From positions 496,281 to 560,280 of the forward strand of contig NZ_PJCA01000027.1 in the NCBI RefSeq assembly GCF_002836355.1: a stretch of 64,000 bases of DNA. Direction: 5' to 3'. Positions 9,671 through 19,458 of the stretch are shown here, one piece after another. Position numbers and translations under genes: made by a program. Source of the DNA: Moritella sp. Urea-trap-13 (lineage in GTDB: Bacteria; Pseudomonadota; Gammaproteobacteria; Enterobacterales; Moritellaceae). Every line of letters starts with the position of its first letter. Position 1 is the stretch's first letter. The notes beneath the pieces are model-generated. The model saw only the letters and a program-made list of their open reading frames with translations, had not been told where the DNA came from and did no database searches.

Positions 9671-9685
9671 TGATAATTGTTCGTA
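9671..9685 (-). promoter_or_regulatory. Possible Fur box upstream of the siderophore operon
   Basis: TGATAATTGTTCGTA has one perfect Fur half-site (TGATAAT) and a poor second half. It lies 17 to 32 bases upstream of the chosen ATG, in the right place for iron repression; TATGAT a little further upstream could be the -10. Supported mainly by context. Confidence 0.35.
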
Positions 9686-9920
9686 TTCCTGTATCATATA
9701 GTAAAACAAACCCCAATGACCAGCAAATTATAGGTAAAGAATGTAAATCGAAAAGATAATGTAAAGCACTGTAAATTAACGTCATTTAGTGTTTTAATAT
9801 ATTGGTTTTAGAGACGTGTTGTTAACTATAATGTGAAGAAAGTAAAGGACGTATTAAGGCTATAATAACTGTGTTATCTTGGCTGCGTTGTTTTTAACGC
9901 TTTAATTTTATGAGGTATTT

Positions 9921-10307
9921 ATGAGTTCTATCACCCATACTCGAATCAATGATTTAACGAATGCACTGAGCAATGATCTAAGCAATCGCCACGACAGTTA
10001 TCATGCCCATTTCTATTTTGATGAGTCATCATTGGCGTTGGCCACAGCATTACAAACGACTATTCGTGATGAGCTTGGCTTAGAAGTCGGTAATTTAAAT
10101 ACTCGCTTGGTGGGGCCGCATCCCCAATGGAGCTTTTCTGCTACGTTTAGTCACGATGATTTTGCTACTTTCGTACCTTGGGTTAAAGCCAATAGACAGG
10201 AGCTGAGTGTGCTGATACATGCGGTGACAGGCGATGATTTAATTGATCATACCGAGCATGTTCATTGGTTAGGAACACAGATTAAACTTGATCTGTCTGG
10301 CTTTTAA
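9921..10307 (+). CDS. DOPA 4,5-dioxygenase family protein
   Basis: A 128-residue protein of the PF08883 type: HAHFYFDESSLALA at the N-terminus, VGPHPQWSFSATF in the middle and NRQELSVLIHAVTGDDLIDHTEH with its conserved His residues near the C-terminus. The family is named after a fungal enzyme that opens the ring of DOPA using Fe(II); bacterial members are mostly uncharacterised, so the substrate here is unknown. An AGGT ribosome-binding site lies ahead of the ATG. Divergent from the siderophore operon. Confidence 0.85.
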   Translation: MSSITHTRINDLTNALSNDLSNRHDSYHAHFYFDESSLALATALQTTIRDELGLEVGNLNTRLVGPHPQWSFSATFSHDDFATFVPWVKANRQELSVLIHAVTGDDLIDHTEHVHWLGTQIKLDLSGF

Positions 10308-10356
10308 TATAGGCCTTTTAATACCGATCTTTGAATATAGACCTTTTAATATCGGT
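10306..10356. repeat. 28-bp direct repeat after the dioxygenase gene
   Basis: AATATAGGCCTTTTAATACC (10306 onward) recurs with a few changes 28 bases later (10334-10356). The first copy begins at the stop codon of the dioxygenase gene. Confidence 0.8.
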
Positions 10357-10367
10357 GAACACTGAGG

Positions 10368-10733
10368 TTATTTCTGCACTAACCAGTTGATGCCTGAAAT
10401 ATGTTTCGGGCCTTCTAAATCAACTAAGATCTCGGTTGGATCTTCAGGGTTAATTTTGATTGGAAATGCTTTTTTTGGAGCAAGTCTTGGTTCTAGTCCA
10501 GCACTAGGATAAATATCATCTTGATCTAGGGTGCCATTGTAAAGTTTATGCTCGTATGAATAAGCAATATCAATGAGCACATCATTGTAATCATCATATT
10601 CTTGGCTGATCACAATGGCGTTTGATGGTGTCCAATCATCTGTGCCACTAAAAACAAAAAAATAGACCGCTGCCATCATCACCATAAAAGAGATTAATGC
10701 GGGCTTATTCTGTATTTCAATTTTTTCCGACAT
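10368..10733 (-). CDS. Small membrane-anchored protein, DUF3592-like
   Basis: A 121-residue protein with one N-terminal membrane segment (about 12-28) and an outside domain. The layout IAYSYEHKLYNGT ... KINPEDPTEILVDLEG resembles the DUF3592 pattern of a Y-x-Y strand followed by a Y/I-x-P-x-x-P-x-x turn; the match is by eye and moderate. A GGAAG ribosome-binding site lies upstream. No function is known. It stands alone between the dioxygenase gene and a small + strand gene. Confidence 0.65.
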   Translation of the reverse strand: MSEKIEIQNKPALISFMVMMAAVYFFVFSGTDDWTPSNAIVISQEYDDYNDVLIDIAYSYEHKLYNGTLDQDDIYPSAGLEPRLAPKKAFPIKINPEDPTEILVDLEGPKHISGINWLVQK

Positions 10734-11018
10734 ACTATTACAACTTCCTGCTATTCATTATCCATATAAAATATAGCGGAATAGTATATTAAAACTCTGT
10801 TTAACACTATTGAATCGTTGCAGGTAAAAATATCTTCATGATGATAACGCTATTTCTAATATCGTATTAGCCGTTGAAAGAAAATGTTCATTTACGCTTA
10901 TTACTTGGTCTATTTATAATTGATATTTAAAACAATATATTGAAACCAAACAGCAAACAGCCTACCATCAAAAATGTTAAGTAAACTTAAACAATATACA
11001 TTTATAGAGAGTATACAT

Positions 11019-11228
11019 ATGCACAATGATGACCTTAAAGAACTGTTAAACAACATTCAATCTGCAGTCAATAATGATGCAACGTCTGGTAAAAACACAA
11101 CGACTTATACGCTATCAGATGAAGCGCTTACTGAAAAAGGGCTTGATGTACTTGCTGAAAATTTAAAGGGCTACAAAGACGTTAGAATCGACGGTAGCAA
11201 TTTAGTTTTGACTTACGCTGATAAATAA
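11019..11228 (+). CDS. Small hypothetical protein (69 residues)
   Basis: I start at the ATG at 11019 because GAGAG lies about seven bases ahead; an earlier in-frame ATG at 10974 has no such site. The product is hydrophilic with many Asp/Asn/Lys residues (DDLKELLNNIQSAVNND) and ends in VRIDGSNLVLTYADK. It has no signal, membrane segment or Cys. I do not recognise it. It stands alone and is followed by a strong hairpin at 11388. Confidence 0.6.
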   Translation: MHNDDLKELLNNIQSAVNNDATSGKNTTTYTLSDEALTEKGLDVLAENLKGYKDVRIDGSNLVLTYADK

Positions 11229-11387
11229 CATTATTTAGCGTAAATAAGAGGCTGTTAACAGTCTCTGTAAGTAGAGTTATATTTTGATTTCCCTTTGCTG
11301 CATATGTTCGCTCAATATGGCGAAATAAACGATCTAGGGTGGAGTAGTGCGGGGAAATTGTGGATTTAGGCAATTGTCTATATAAAT

Positions 11388-11420
11388 AGCCATCGCTAAT
11401 TAAGATAATTAGCGATGGCT
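11388..11420. terminator. Perfect 14-bp hairpin between convergent genes
   Basis: AGCCATCGCTAATT and AATTAGCGATGGCT pair perfectly around a 5-base loop. It lies between a + gene and a - gene that converge, so it can stop both. No long T-run is present on either side. Confidence 0.6.
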
Positions 11421-11446
11421 AAGACCTTGCTTATATCAGCGTGATA

Positions 11447-11743
11447 TTAAGCGTCGTCTTCTGATTCGTCAGACTCTTCAGCGCTATCTTTAGCACTCTC
11501 TTCTGCATTGTCTTCAACGCTTTCTGAAACTAAACGAATGCGGCGTGCGTTACGGTCGATTTGGTTTTGTAAGAAACCTTTTAATTCAGTTTCAGCCCAA
11601 ACCTGTGCTTCTGCTTCTGAAGCAAAACCAGCTTGGCTTTTTGATACAACTGTTTTTTTAGATGTGATCTTTCTAACGATTTCAGCAGTCCAAGAACCGT
11701 CTACTAATACCAAATTAAAATCGTACTTTTTACCTTTAGCCAT
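11447..11743 (-). CDS. DUF3622 family protein
   Basis: A 98-residue protein starting at the ATG ending at 11743, which has AGGAAA ahead of it; the frame extends six residues further but without a site. MAKGKKYDF, SWTAEIVRKITSKKTVVSKS and GFASEAEAQVWAETELK match the DUF3622 family of Vibrio and relatives. The C-terminus is a very acidic Glu/Asp/Ser tail (about 25 residues) that the core family lacks. Function unknown; cytosolic. Confidence 0.85.
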   Translation of the reverse strand: MAKGKKYDFNLVLVDGSWTAEIVRKITSKKTVVSKSQAGFASEAEAQVWAETELKGFLQNQIDRNARRIRLVSESVEDNAEESAKDSAEESDESEDDA

Positions 11744-11761
11744 GTGTCTATTTCCTAGCAA

Positions 11762-12125
11762 TTATTCAGTGTTATATACTCAAACTGCTTGAAGATATTT
11801 TATCAGAGAACGAGTTTGAGTATCTTGTTTGTGCTTTTTCATTCTACTTAATTATCGCGATAGGTTTTGTTATCAACACTGGATAAAGAGAAATGAACTA
11901 GAGGGCGGGATTCTAGGCTAAAATGACAAAAATACCAGCAGTTAATTAAATTCATCACTAGATTTTAGTATATAGCAGCGATTTATAGCTATTTTTGGTA
12001 AAGAAGGGTAATTTTAATAAGCCTGACTTGTCATATTTGATGATTATCGGTAAAAATGAACGCTATGACGAATTCTGCTATTTTTTCAATTATTTTTTCA
12101 ACTATGAACTTAACCATAAGAATGT
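11762..12125. other. Intergenic region with an 11-bp inverted repeat
   Basis: About 360 bases. ATACTCAAACT (11776-11786) pairs with AGTTTGAGTAT (11813-11823) across a 26-base loop, just upstream of the DUF3622 gene. The rest is AT-rich; no ORF or RNA is recognised. Confidence 0.5.
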
Positions 12126-12572
12126 ATGCGCGTAACTAAACCAACAAACAATGCCAATATAAGCTTGCTATTAATAGTCACGTTTTTGATTGCTTGTATG
12201 GTTAACAATGCTTATGCGTTTAACCAGCCCGTTGTTAATGCTGATTCGCTTAGTGATAAGCAACTAAATCGTCAGGCTACTGCCAATGTAAGCGCTAATC
12301 AAAATAATAGCACTGCAGCTAATTCCAGTACATCTGCGCAGATTGAACTTTACGATGCCAGTTATGTTGATAACAGTAATGGCGTTTGTAAGTTGACTGA
12401 AAAATTATTGCAGAAAGCCAGTACCCACATGGATGAACTGGTCATGGTCATTTTAATGATCATCATGTTTAGCCATTACTTTATGCGCCAGACGCCTAAT
12501 GTTATTTCTCTCTCCACTCGATTTGTCCCTTCGCAACGCCGTCATCTCATTTTGTGTAAATTCGACGAGTAA
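12126..12572 (+). CDS. Hypothetical membrane protein in ScsA position
   Basis: A 148-residue protein with an N-terminal signal segment (about 13-31, ending NAYA), an Asn/Ser/Ala-rich linker, one Cys in GVCKLTEKLLQK (about 87) and a membrane helix with Met and His (HMDELVMVILMIIMFSHYFM). A basic tail with a second Cys follows. It precedes scsB by 258 bases on the same strand, where Salmonella-type operons carry scsA (a small membrane protein). I cannot confirm homology. A Met/His/Cys-rich helix would suit metal handling (inference). Confidence 0.5.
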   Translation: MRVTKPTNNANISLLLIVTFLIACMVNNAYAFNQPVVNADSLSDKQLNRQATANVSANQNNSTAANSSTSAQIELYDASYVDNSNGVCKLTEKLLQKASTHMDELVMVILMIIMFSHYFMRQTPNVISLSTRFVPSQRRHLILCKFDE

Positions 12573-12631
12573 TATTCCACTCGACCTTAGATATAGCGAA
12601 AGAAACGATTAAGCAATTCCCGTTTTATACT

Positions 12632-12667
12632 AACTGTTTGATATTAACTATTTGATATTAAATGTTT
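12632..12667. repeat. 14-bp tandem repeat
   Basis: AACTGTTTGATATT is followed directly by AACTATTTGATATT and then by a partial third copy (AAATGTTT). It is non-coding and lies in the leader upstream of scsB. Confidence 0.75.
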
Positions 12668-12830
12668 AAGTCTTTTTCTGTAACTCAGGTATATTAACGA
12701 ACTATTATGCTTATCTTTAGACATTACTGATGAGAATTGTATTCTGCATAACTATTATGTTACTAGAATAGCACTCGACATTATCTGTTTATTGACACCG
12801 ACTAAATACAATTGGCATTGAGGTATCGCT

Positions 12831-14918
12831 ATGATGACTTTAAGTGCTTTTTGGAGACATGATTTGAAAATAATAAAAACCTTATTGGTAACTTGCTTAC
12901 TGTTTATCTCGGCGAGTATTTCGGCGCAGACAACGGGCTGGTTACAAGACCCATCACACCCACCGATCCAGTTACGCTTTATGCTAACTGGGCAAGTGGA
13001 TAAAACCAATAATACCGTGCCCGCTGTACTTGAAGTAAAGCTTGCTGACGATTGGAAAACCTATTGGCGATCACCTGGTGATGGCGGTATTGCCCCCAGT
13101 ATTGATTGGCAAGATTCGAGTAATCTGGTTAACAGTGATTGGCAGTGGCCAGTACCAAAGCACTTTACATTACTTGGTTTAGATACTTATGGTTATAAGG
13201 ATTCAGTCAGTTTCCCCATTCAGTTACAGCTAGAAGATATTAATAAACCGCTGATATTAGCCGGTAAATTAACCTTATCTTCGTGTACGACTATTTGCGT
13301 GTTAACGGATTACAACATCGATATGTTGGTTGATGCTCAAAATCTACAAGCCGATGCAGAAGCGATGTTTTTATATAATAAAAGTATCGTCCAAGTACCT
13401 AAAAAAGTAGATGATAATAATGCGATTGAGTTGCTATGGGATCAAGAAAAAAGTCAGTTGCAAGCAAAAGTATCAGGTTATGACTGGGCTGGAACGCCGA
13501 CATTATTAATTGACGGTGATCTTGATACTAGCTTTAAGTTAGCGTCTGTTGAGCAAGTTACTGACACAATAACGGCGGTGTTTGATGCCAGTAGCTGGTT
13601 AGGTGAGGTGGAGTTAATTGACAAACCATTAAATCTAACAGTAATAGACACAGAGCAAGCATTGGAATTCTCGACGCCTGTTACTGCTGGGTTCGTTACT
13701 GTTACAGGTGAATCTTTAATTGGAATTGTACTATTCGCGTTATTAGGTGGTTTGATACTTAATATTATGCCTTGCGTTTTACCTGTGTTAGGCATGAAAT
13801 TAAGCACGATTATCGATGCACCACGTGTTGAGAAAGGTAAGATTAGGCAGCAATTCTTCGCTTCTGCGGCCGGTATTATCGTGTCATTCTGGTTACTTGC
13901 GGGCTTTATATTTACATTAAAAGCAACAGGCCAAGCGATTGGTTGGGGTATTCAATTCCAGAGTCCTTGGTTTATCGCCGTCATGGTGGTGATTACCGCG
14001 GTGTTCTCATTAAACATGCTCGGCGCATTTGAATTTAGCTTATCGTCAAATGTACAAACCAAACTAGCTACCGCAGGTGATGACAGTAACCGTGGACACT
14101 TCTTACAAGGTATGTTCGCGACGTTACTCGCTACACCCTGTAGTGCGCCATTCTTGGGGACTGCAGTTGCTTATGCACTCGGTGCTGATACGCTTAGCTT
14201 ATTTGTTATCTTTACTGCGCTGGCGATTGGTATGGCGTTGCCATGGTTGTTAGTGGCAACTTTTCCAAGCCTTGTTGGTCTATTACCTAAGCCGGGTCGC
14301 TGGATGGGGTCGGTTAAAACCGTATTTTCTGGTCTGTTAATGCTTACTTGCTTGTGGCTCGTTACCTTACTATCTAGTTTCTTACCCGCACTTGTTATTT
14401 ATGTACTATTTAGTGTTGTTAGTCTGGTATTTATTGGCTTTATGATAAAGCTAAAAGGTAAGCGGGCTGTACTTATCAGCGTCAGTATTGGCTTGTTACT
14501 GGGTAGTGCTGGTATGTTAGCTGCATCGTTAACAACCAGTAAATGGTCGCAAGGACTGCCGGATGATTTAGTCTGGCAAACACTTGATACTGCCGCAATC
14601 GAACAGCAAGTGAATGCAGGTAAAACAGTCTTTGTGGATGTGACAGCGGATTGGTGCATTACTTGTAAAGCCAATAAAATAGGCGTGGTATTACAAGATC
14701 CTGTTTATAGTAAACTACAAACCGAAAATATGGTGACGATGAAAGGTGATTGGACCGTTAGATCTGAAAAAGTGACGGATTATTTACAAAGTAATGGTCG
14801 TTTTGGTGTGCCCTTTAATATCGTTTATGGCCCGAACGCGCCAAACGGTATTCCACTGCCGGTCATCTTAACCGACGATGCTGTGATGAATGCAATTAAG
14901 CAAGCTAGCGGTGACTAA
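12831..14918 (+). CDS. scsB: DsbD-family thiol reductase ScsB
   Basis: A 695-residue protein: signal peptide (about 15-33), a large periplasmic N-terminal domain with two Cys (SCTTICVL), an eight-helix membrane core with the redox Cys of MPCVLP (315) and ATPCSAPFLGT (437), and a C-terminal thioredoxin domain with WCITC (608-612). It passes electrons from cytosolic thioredoxin to periplasmic partners. Length and domain order fit ScsB rather than the shorter DsbD core. AGGT precedes the ATG at 12831; a TTG at 12864 with GGAG ahead is an alternative start that would shorten the leader. It heads scsBCD. Confidence 0.92.
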   Translation: MMTLSAFWRHDLKIIKTLLVTCLLFISASISAQTTGWLQDPSHPPIQLRFMLTGQVDKTNNTVPAVLEVKLADDWKTYWRSPGDGGIAPSIDWQDSSNLVNSDWQWPVPKHFTLLGLDTYGYKDSVSFPIQLQLEDINKPLILAGKLTLSSCTTICVLTDYNIDMLVDAQNLQADAEAMFLYNKSIVQVPKKVDDNNAIELLWDQEKSQLQAKVSGYDWAGTPTLLIDGDLDTSFKLASVEQVTDTITAVFDASSWLGEVELIDKPLNLTVIDTEQALEFSTPVTAGFVTVTGESLIGIVLFALLGGLILNIMPCVLPVLGMKLSTIIDAPRVEKGKIRQQFFASAAGIIVSFWLLAGFIFTLKATGQAIGWGIQFQSPWFIAVMVVITAVFSLNMLGAFEFSLSSNVQTKLATAGDDSNRGHFLQGMFATLLATPCSAPFLGTAVAYALGADTLSLFVIFTALAIGMALPWLLVATFPSLVGLLPKPGRWMGSVKTVFSGLLMLTCLWLVTLLSSFLPALVIYVLFSVVSLVFIGFMIKLKGKRAVLISVSIGLLLGSAGMLAASLTTSKWSQGLPDDLVWQTLDTAAIEQQVNAGKTVFVDVTADWCITCKANKIGVVLQDPVYSKLQTENMVTMKGDWTVRSEKVTDYLQSNGRFGVPFNIVYGPNAPNGIPLPVILTDDAVMNAIKQASGD

Positions 14919-15040
14919 TCATTCTATTCCATCCTGTGCTTTGGCGCGGGGTGGACGATTTAAAAAGAATTGCTCTAATATAAAACAATGGCTCCATGCT
15001 TGTAGCAATGGGTCAAACAAATTTGATAATAGGAAAAACC

Positions 15041-15814
15041 ATGAAAACGAAATTATTAACGCTCTCAAAGTCTATCTCTGCTGCACTTTCAATTGGTATT
15101 TTAGCAACGCAGATGGCATGGGCTGCACCAGCAAAAACAGAAGTGACTGCAATGCCACAAGCAGAGTTCAACCAAATGTTAAAAGAAGCCTTGGTGAATA
15201 ATCCTGATATCTTAAAAGCAGCCATTATTGCCCTGCAAGAAAATGAGCAGAACAAGGTGAAAGAACAGCAATATCAAAGCCTAGACAACAATCATACTGC
15301 CTTGTTTAATAACAAAATGGACCCGTGGATGGGTGCTGAAAATCCAGAGTTAACCATTGCTTACTTTAGTGATTTTAATTGCTCTTACTGTAAAAAAATT
15401 GAGCCGCTGTTAGAGCGATTAGTTAAAGAATACCCTGAAGTACGTGTTGTGTATAAATTGGTACCGATTTTAGGTCCAAGCTCGAAAGAAGCAACGGACT
15501 TCGCATTAACAGTATGGGCAAATGAGCCAGCTAAATTTGCCGAGTTACATAAAAAATTAATGTCACGTCCGAGCCGTTTGGACAGCAGTGCAATTGAGAA
15601 AGTGAGTAACATTACCGACACTAATGAGTGGCTAGATGATACTGCTGACAGCGTTGAAAAAACAATTGGCGGTAATATGGAATTAATGCGTGAGTTTGGT
15701 TTATCTGGTACGCCTGCATTAATCTTTGCCGATCAAATCGTCGGTGGTCTGGTTCCTTATGGTCAATTAGAGCAACAAGTTAAAGCTGCACTCGCGGCTA
15801 AACGTAATAAATAA
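15041..15814 (+). CDS. scsC: DsbA-family periplasmic thiol protein ScsC
   Basis: A 257-residue protein starting at the ATG at 15041 (AGGAAAAACC ahead) with a clean signal peptide ending MAWA. An N-terminal helical segment (MPQAEFNQMLKEALVNNPDI) precedes the thioredoxin fold with FSDFNCSYCKK (CxxC active site) and cis-Pro in SGTPALIF. The N-terminal extension is typical of ScsC-like isomerases, where it makes an oligomerisation stalk. It is likely kept reduced by ScsB. Scs proteins protect against copper and oxidative thiol damage in Salmonella and Proteus. Confidence 0.9.
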   Translation: MKTKLLTLSKSISAALSIGILATQMAWAAPAKTEVTAMPQAEFNQMLKEALVNNPDILKAAIIALQENEQNKVKEQQYQSLDNNHTALFNNKMDPWMGAENPELTIAYFSDFNCSYCKKIEPLLERLVKEYPEVRVVYKLVPILGPSSKEATDFALTVWANEPAKFAELHKKLMSRPSRLDSSAIEKVSNITDTNEWLDDTADSVEKTIGGNMELMREFGLSGTPALIFADQIVGGLVPYGQLEQQVKAALAAKRNK

Positions 15815-15895
15815 AAATTCTGTTTCCAATTATATTGAATAAGTCATTCGTTATTGAATGTAATTGGTATGCGTATTCACAACGGAAACGATTAC

Positions 15896-16393
15896 ATGAA
15901 GCAACGACTGCTGGGATGGGTTAAGCAATTAGGTATTTTTTTACTACTGGCATTGGTTATTACCACTGCTGTAGACGTATGGCGTGGCAAAGATTTTCCT
16001 AAAGAGAACGTACCTGCACTAGCAGGCACGACACTGACGGGAGAGAGTGTTGATCTTGCTGAGTTAAGTAAAGATCAAGCTGTGGTTGTCTATTTTTGGG
16101 CAACATGGTGTCCTGTGTGTAATTTTGTTAGTCCTGCTGTTGATACGCTATCGGTATATTATCCGGTGGTGACGGTGGCATTAAGCTCAGGTGAAGACTT
16201 GAGGGTTAAAAAATACTTACAACACAATGGCTATAACTTTGCTGTACTTAACGATGAAAATTATGATTTGGGTAAGGACTGGAAAGTAAAAGTTACCCCA
16301 ACCATCTTAGTTATCAAAGATGGTGAGGTTAAATGGTTAACCACCGGATTTACCAGTTTACCTGGGATCTGGTGGCGCTTAATGATGAGTTAA
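15896..16393 (+). CDS. scsD: Membrane-anchored thioredoxin-like protein ScsD
   Basis: A 165-residue TlpA/ResA-like protein starting at the ATG at 15896 with GGAA ahead. One N-terminal membrane anchor (about 11-27), then a periplasmic thioredoxin fold with [10 protein letters not shown] (CxxC) and cis-Pro in VTPTILV. It closes the scsBCD operon, 81 bases after scsC. ScsB probably reduces it. Its last four bases overlap the end of the chemoreceptor gene on the other strand. Confidence 0.9.
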   Translation: MKQRLLGWVKQLGIFLLLALVITTAVDVWRGKDFPKENVPALAGTTLTGESVDLAELSKDQAVVVYFWATWCPVCNFVSPAVDTLSVYYPVVTVALSSGEDLRVKKYLQHNGYNFAVLNDENYDLGKDWKVKVTPTILVIKDGEVKWLTTGFTSLPGIWWRLMMS

Positions 16394-19269
16394 AATTCAT
16401 CCCAACTGTCATTATTAGATAATGCGGCTATAGCCTTGTTATTGGATTGCTGCTGTTGCGCCGTTACTGGCTGTGCAGTCGATTGCTGTCCACTGCGTTG
16501 GTTGTAGTTCGCATTTGTTGAACGACGTTGGGTACCTTGTTGACGGGGTACGCCTTGATTGTGTTGCCCCTGTCCTGATGCAGGATGTTGTGTATTTTGC
16601 ATTTGACGTTCTTCTTGCTCTGACTGAATTAGCTTAAAGAATTGGATTAACTGGGTCATGTGATTGACCTGTTCTGACATCGCGGAGCTTGCTACAGAGG
16701 CTTGCTCTACCAGTGCGGCATTTTGTTGCGTCACTTCATCCATCTGATTGACGGCTAGATTCACTTGCTCAATACCGCTAGATTGCTCTGTTGCCGCGTT
16801 ACTGACTTCAGATATCATATTCGCTACGTGTTCAACCGAATGCACGATTTCTTGTAATGTCTCACCCGAATCATTGACTAACGATGAACCTACTTTTACT
16901 TTTTCAACACTGTCACGAATAAGGTCTTTGATTTCTTTTGCTGCGTCGGCAGAGCGTTGTGATAAGTTACGCACTTCACCTGCCACCACCGCAAAGCCAC
17001 GGCCTTGTTCACCGGCACGCGCTGCTTCTACAGCGGCATTCAATGCCAGTAGGTTGGTTTGGAAAGCAATTTCATCAATGACACCAATAATGTCATTAAT
17101 ACGGTTACTCGCAGTCAAGATCTCTTTCATTGCGGAGACAGCGTCTTGTACCGTTTTACCGCCATTTTGAGCTTTGTTTTTGGCCTCTGTTGCGAGTTTA
17201 TTCGCTTCATCGGTATTCGCTGCACTTTGTTTCACGGTCGCGGTGATCTCTTCCATGCTCGAGGCTGTTTCTTCTAATGAACAAGCTTGTTCCTCGGTGC
17301 GTTGGCTCAGATCTGTATTACCCAAAGCGATCTCGTGTGATGCAGTACTCACTGTATTTGCAGATTCGCGGATCTGGCTGATAATGGAGGTTAATTTATC
17401 TATCGTGTTGTTTGCATCATTTTTGATTTGTTGAAATTCACCGTTGTACTCTTGCTCAATGGATTGGGTTAAATCACCTTCCGACATACGCGAGAACAAG
17501 CTGCCGACATCACTGACAAACAATGATGAACTTTCCAGTAATTCATTTAAGCCACTGCTTAACTTAGTAAAGAATTCATTCTTACCTTCAAGGTTAATAC
17601 GTTTGGATAAATCACCGTTGGCAGCGGCTGCCACAATTTCATCAATCTCCTGTTCAATGGCCAGTTCAGCGGTTTTATCATTCCATTCAACTACCGTACC
17701 GAGGCGTTCATTAGCTGCGTTGGTGACAGGATTAAGGGTTAATTGCATCGTTCTGCCGCCAATGCTGATATTTGCTTGGTGGGTTGATGACAGCCCTTGT
17801 AACATTTGTTGTTGATGTTGTGGGCGTTTGTGGAATATGTCGATATTGGCACCCATTAACTTAGCCACACTAAAATTAGGCAAGTCTTTTTGGATGTCTT
17901 TTTCTGCGTGAGACAGTAATTGATTCACCGACTCATTCATGTAGATAATATTACGCTGACCATCGGCCACCATGACATTAGCGGTCACATTGTCGAGCGC
18001 ATTTTTGATACGCAATGCTTCTTCAGCGGTTAAGCGAGACTCTTGAATATCGAAGTTAAGCTTGGTTTGGGTAATGTAAATGGCTTGGAATAATTTACCA
18101 AATTCACTGTTGTTGCGAATTTCAAACTTGTTTTCGTATTTACCTTCATTAATATGATTTAAAACACCAATTAACTGCTTGATTGGTTTCATTATTGCGC
18201 GGTTTAGCACCATGACAGCAAGAAAGGCTAAAAGCAGGAATGTAGCGAGTCTCTCTGTCCCTAAGCTGACAAATGAATCATTGATTTGGGTGTGTAGGGT
18301 ATCAGTGGCCTGTTGTGTGAGTGATGCATAATTTTGTTGTAATTGTACCAAGGCATTGAGCGCGGGTGTGTCATCGACCTTCACACTGGCGTCAATCTGG
18401 TTTATCCCAACGCCATTGGCGATGAGAGATTGGACGTTATCTAGCTGCTGGCGGTATTGGTCTGCAACATTGACAATCTGTTTTAATGCACTCTGTTCTT
18501 GTGCACTAATTCCAGCTAACGCTTGGTAGTGACTGACCTGACTCTGTAAGTCGGTATAGCTTTGAATGAATTGTTGTCTGTAATTTTCATCTTGACGGAG
18601 GATATAATTTTTGAATTGATGGACAGCCCCGCCATAGCCTAATGATGTTGCTATCTCATTGATAACTGTACCACGTGCGGAAACGTTGGCTTGATAGCTA
18701 TCCCAAGCAGTATCAATTTTATGGACTTTATCATATTGAACCAGCGCTCCGGCCACCAAGATAAAGGCGACAAAGGCAGTTAAGATGGTGAATTTGGTTT
18801 TTAGTCCTGCGTTAGTAAATACTTTCTTGAGTGTAACGAGCGGGTTTTTTCGTGGTTGACTATCAGTATTCATCGCTTGGTAGGTTAGCTCAGCTTCTTT
18901 TATTTCTTGCAATGTTGGCTTCGTTCTTACCGACATGAATTCGATAACTTGGCCATTTTTCTTAATCGGGATGACATTTGCTACAACCCAGTAAAAGTCA
19001 CCATTTTTAACTCTGTTCTTAATGATGCCAGTCCAAGGACAACCTTTTTGTATGGTTTCCCAAAGGTCTTTAAAGGCGGCTGGTGGCATATCCGGATGTC
19101 GAACGATACTGTGGCTTTTGCGTAATAGCTCCTCTTCGGTGAAGCCACTTAATTCAATAAATGCTCTATTCACAAAGGTAATAGAACCTTTTAGATCTGT
19201 CTTGGAGACAAGAATATCTCCTTCTTTCATAAATTGTTCTGTATCCGTAATTGGCATGTTGATTTTCAT
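16390..19269 (-). CDS. Methyl-accepting chemotaxis protein with Aer-type PAS and CheR tether
   Basis: A 959-residue receptor. I choose the ATG ending at 19269, eight bases after GGAGG; an ATG two codons earlier is too close. Order: Aer-like PAS (about 10-115, with [20 protein letters not shown]), membrane helix (about 159-177), periplasmic sensor, second membrane helix, HAMP, a second PAS, another HAMP-like segment and the signalling hairpin with [21 protein letters not shown] Gln/Asn-rich flexible tail ends in SWDEF, which resembles the NWETF pentapeptide that binds CheR and CheB. Ligand unknown; the PAS suggests redox or energy sensing. Confidence 0.92.
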   Translation of the reverse strand: MKINMPITDTEQFMKEGDILVSKTDLKGSITFVNRAFIELSGFTEEELLRKSHSIVRHPDMPPAAFKDLWETIQKGCPWTGIIKNRVKNGDFYWVVANVIPIKKNGQVIEFMSVRTKPTLQEIKEAELTYQAMNTDSQPRKNPLVTLKKVFTNAGLKTKFTILTAFVAFILVAGALVQYDKVHKIDTAWDSYQANVSARGTVINEIATSLGYGGAVHQFKNYILRQDENYRQQFIQSYTDLQSQVSHYQALAGISAQEQSALKQIVNVADQYRQQLDNVQSLIANGVGINQIDASVKVDDTPALNALVQLQQNYASLTQQATDTLHTQINDSFVSLGTERLATFLLLAFLAVMVLNRAIMKPIKQLIGVLNHINEGKYENKFEIRNNSEFGKLFQAIYITQTKLNFDIQESRLTAEEALRIKNALDNVTANVMVADGQRNIIYMNESVNQLLSHAEKDIQKDLPNFSVAKLMGANIDIFHKRPQHQQQMLQGLSSTHQANISIGGRTMQLTLNPVTNAANERLGTVVEWNDKTAELAIEQEIDEIVAAAANGDLSKRINLEGKNEFFTKLSSGLNELLESSSLFVSDVGSLFSRMSEGDLTQSIEQEYNGEFQQIKNDANNTIDKLTSIISQIRESANTVSTASHEIALGNTDLSQRTEEQACSLEETASSMEEITATVKQSAANTDEANKLATEAKNKAQNGGKTVQDAVSAMKEILTASNRINDIIGVIDEIAFQTNLLALNAAVEAARAGEQGRGFAVVAGEVRNLSQRSADAAKEIKDLIRDSVEKVKVGSSLVNDSGETLQEIVHSVEHVANMISEVSNAATEQSSGIEQVNLAVNQMDEVTQQNAALVEQASVASSAMSEQVNHMTQLIQFFKLIQSEQEERQMQNTQHPASGQGQHNQGVPRQQGTQRRSTNANYNQRSGQQSTAQPVTAQQQQSNNKAIAALSNNDSWDEF

Positions 19270-19458
19270 TGCCATAGCCTCCAGCTGAGTAAGTTCCTAT
19301 GAACAAACCTAGCTACAAATTGGTAATTGGAGTGGTTTTAATCATAGAAAACAGATAAGTGCGAGCTAGATCTATAAAAAGAGGTATTTATTCAGAACTA
19401 CGCGTGATTAACCGTTACTGGATTAAAGTAAGTAAGTGCAATACGCGTATTGATCTGG

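Noticed and set aside
9654-9785. N-terminal extension of the siderophore-binding protein
   Set aside because: It would bury the signal peptide behind 44 residues; the ATG ending at 9653 gives a normal signal peptide.
16748-17815. Several + strand open frames opposite the chemoreceptor gene
   Set aside because: They lie wholly inside a clear chemoreceptor gene and show no domain or ribosome-binding site of their own.
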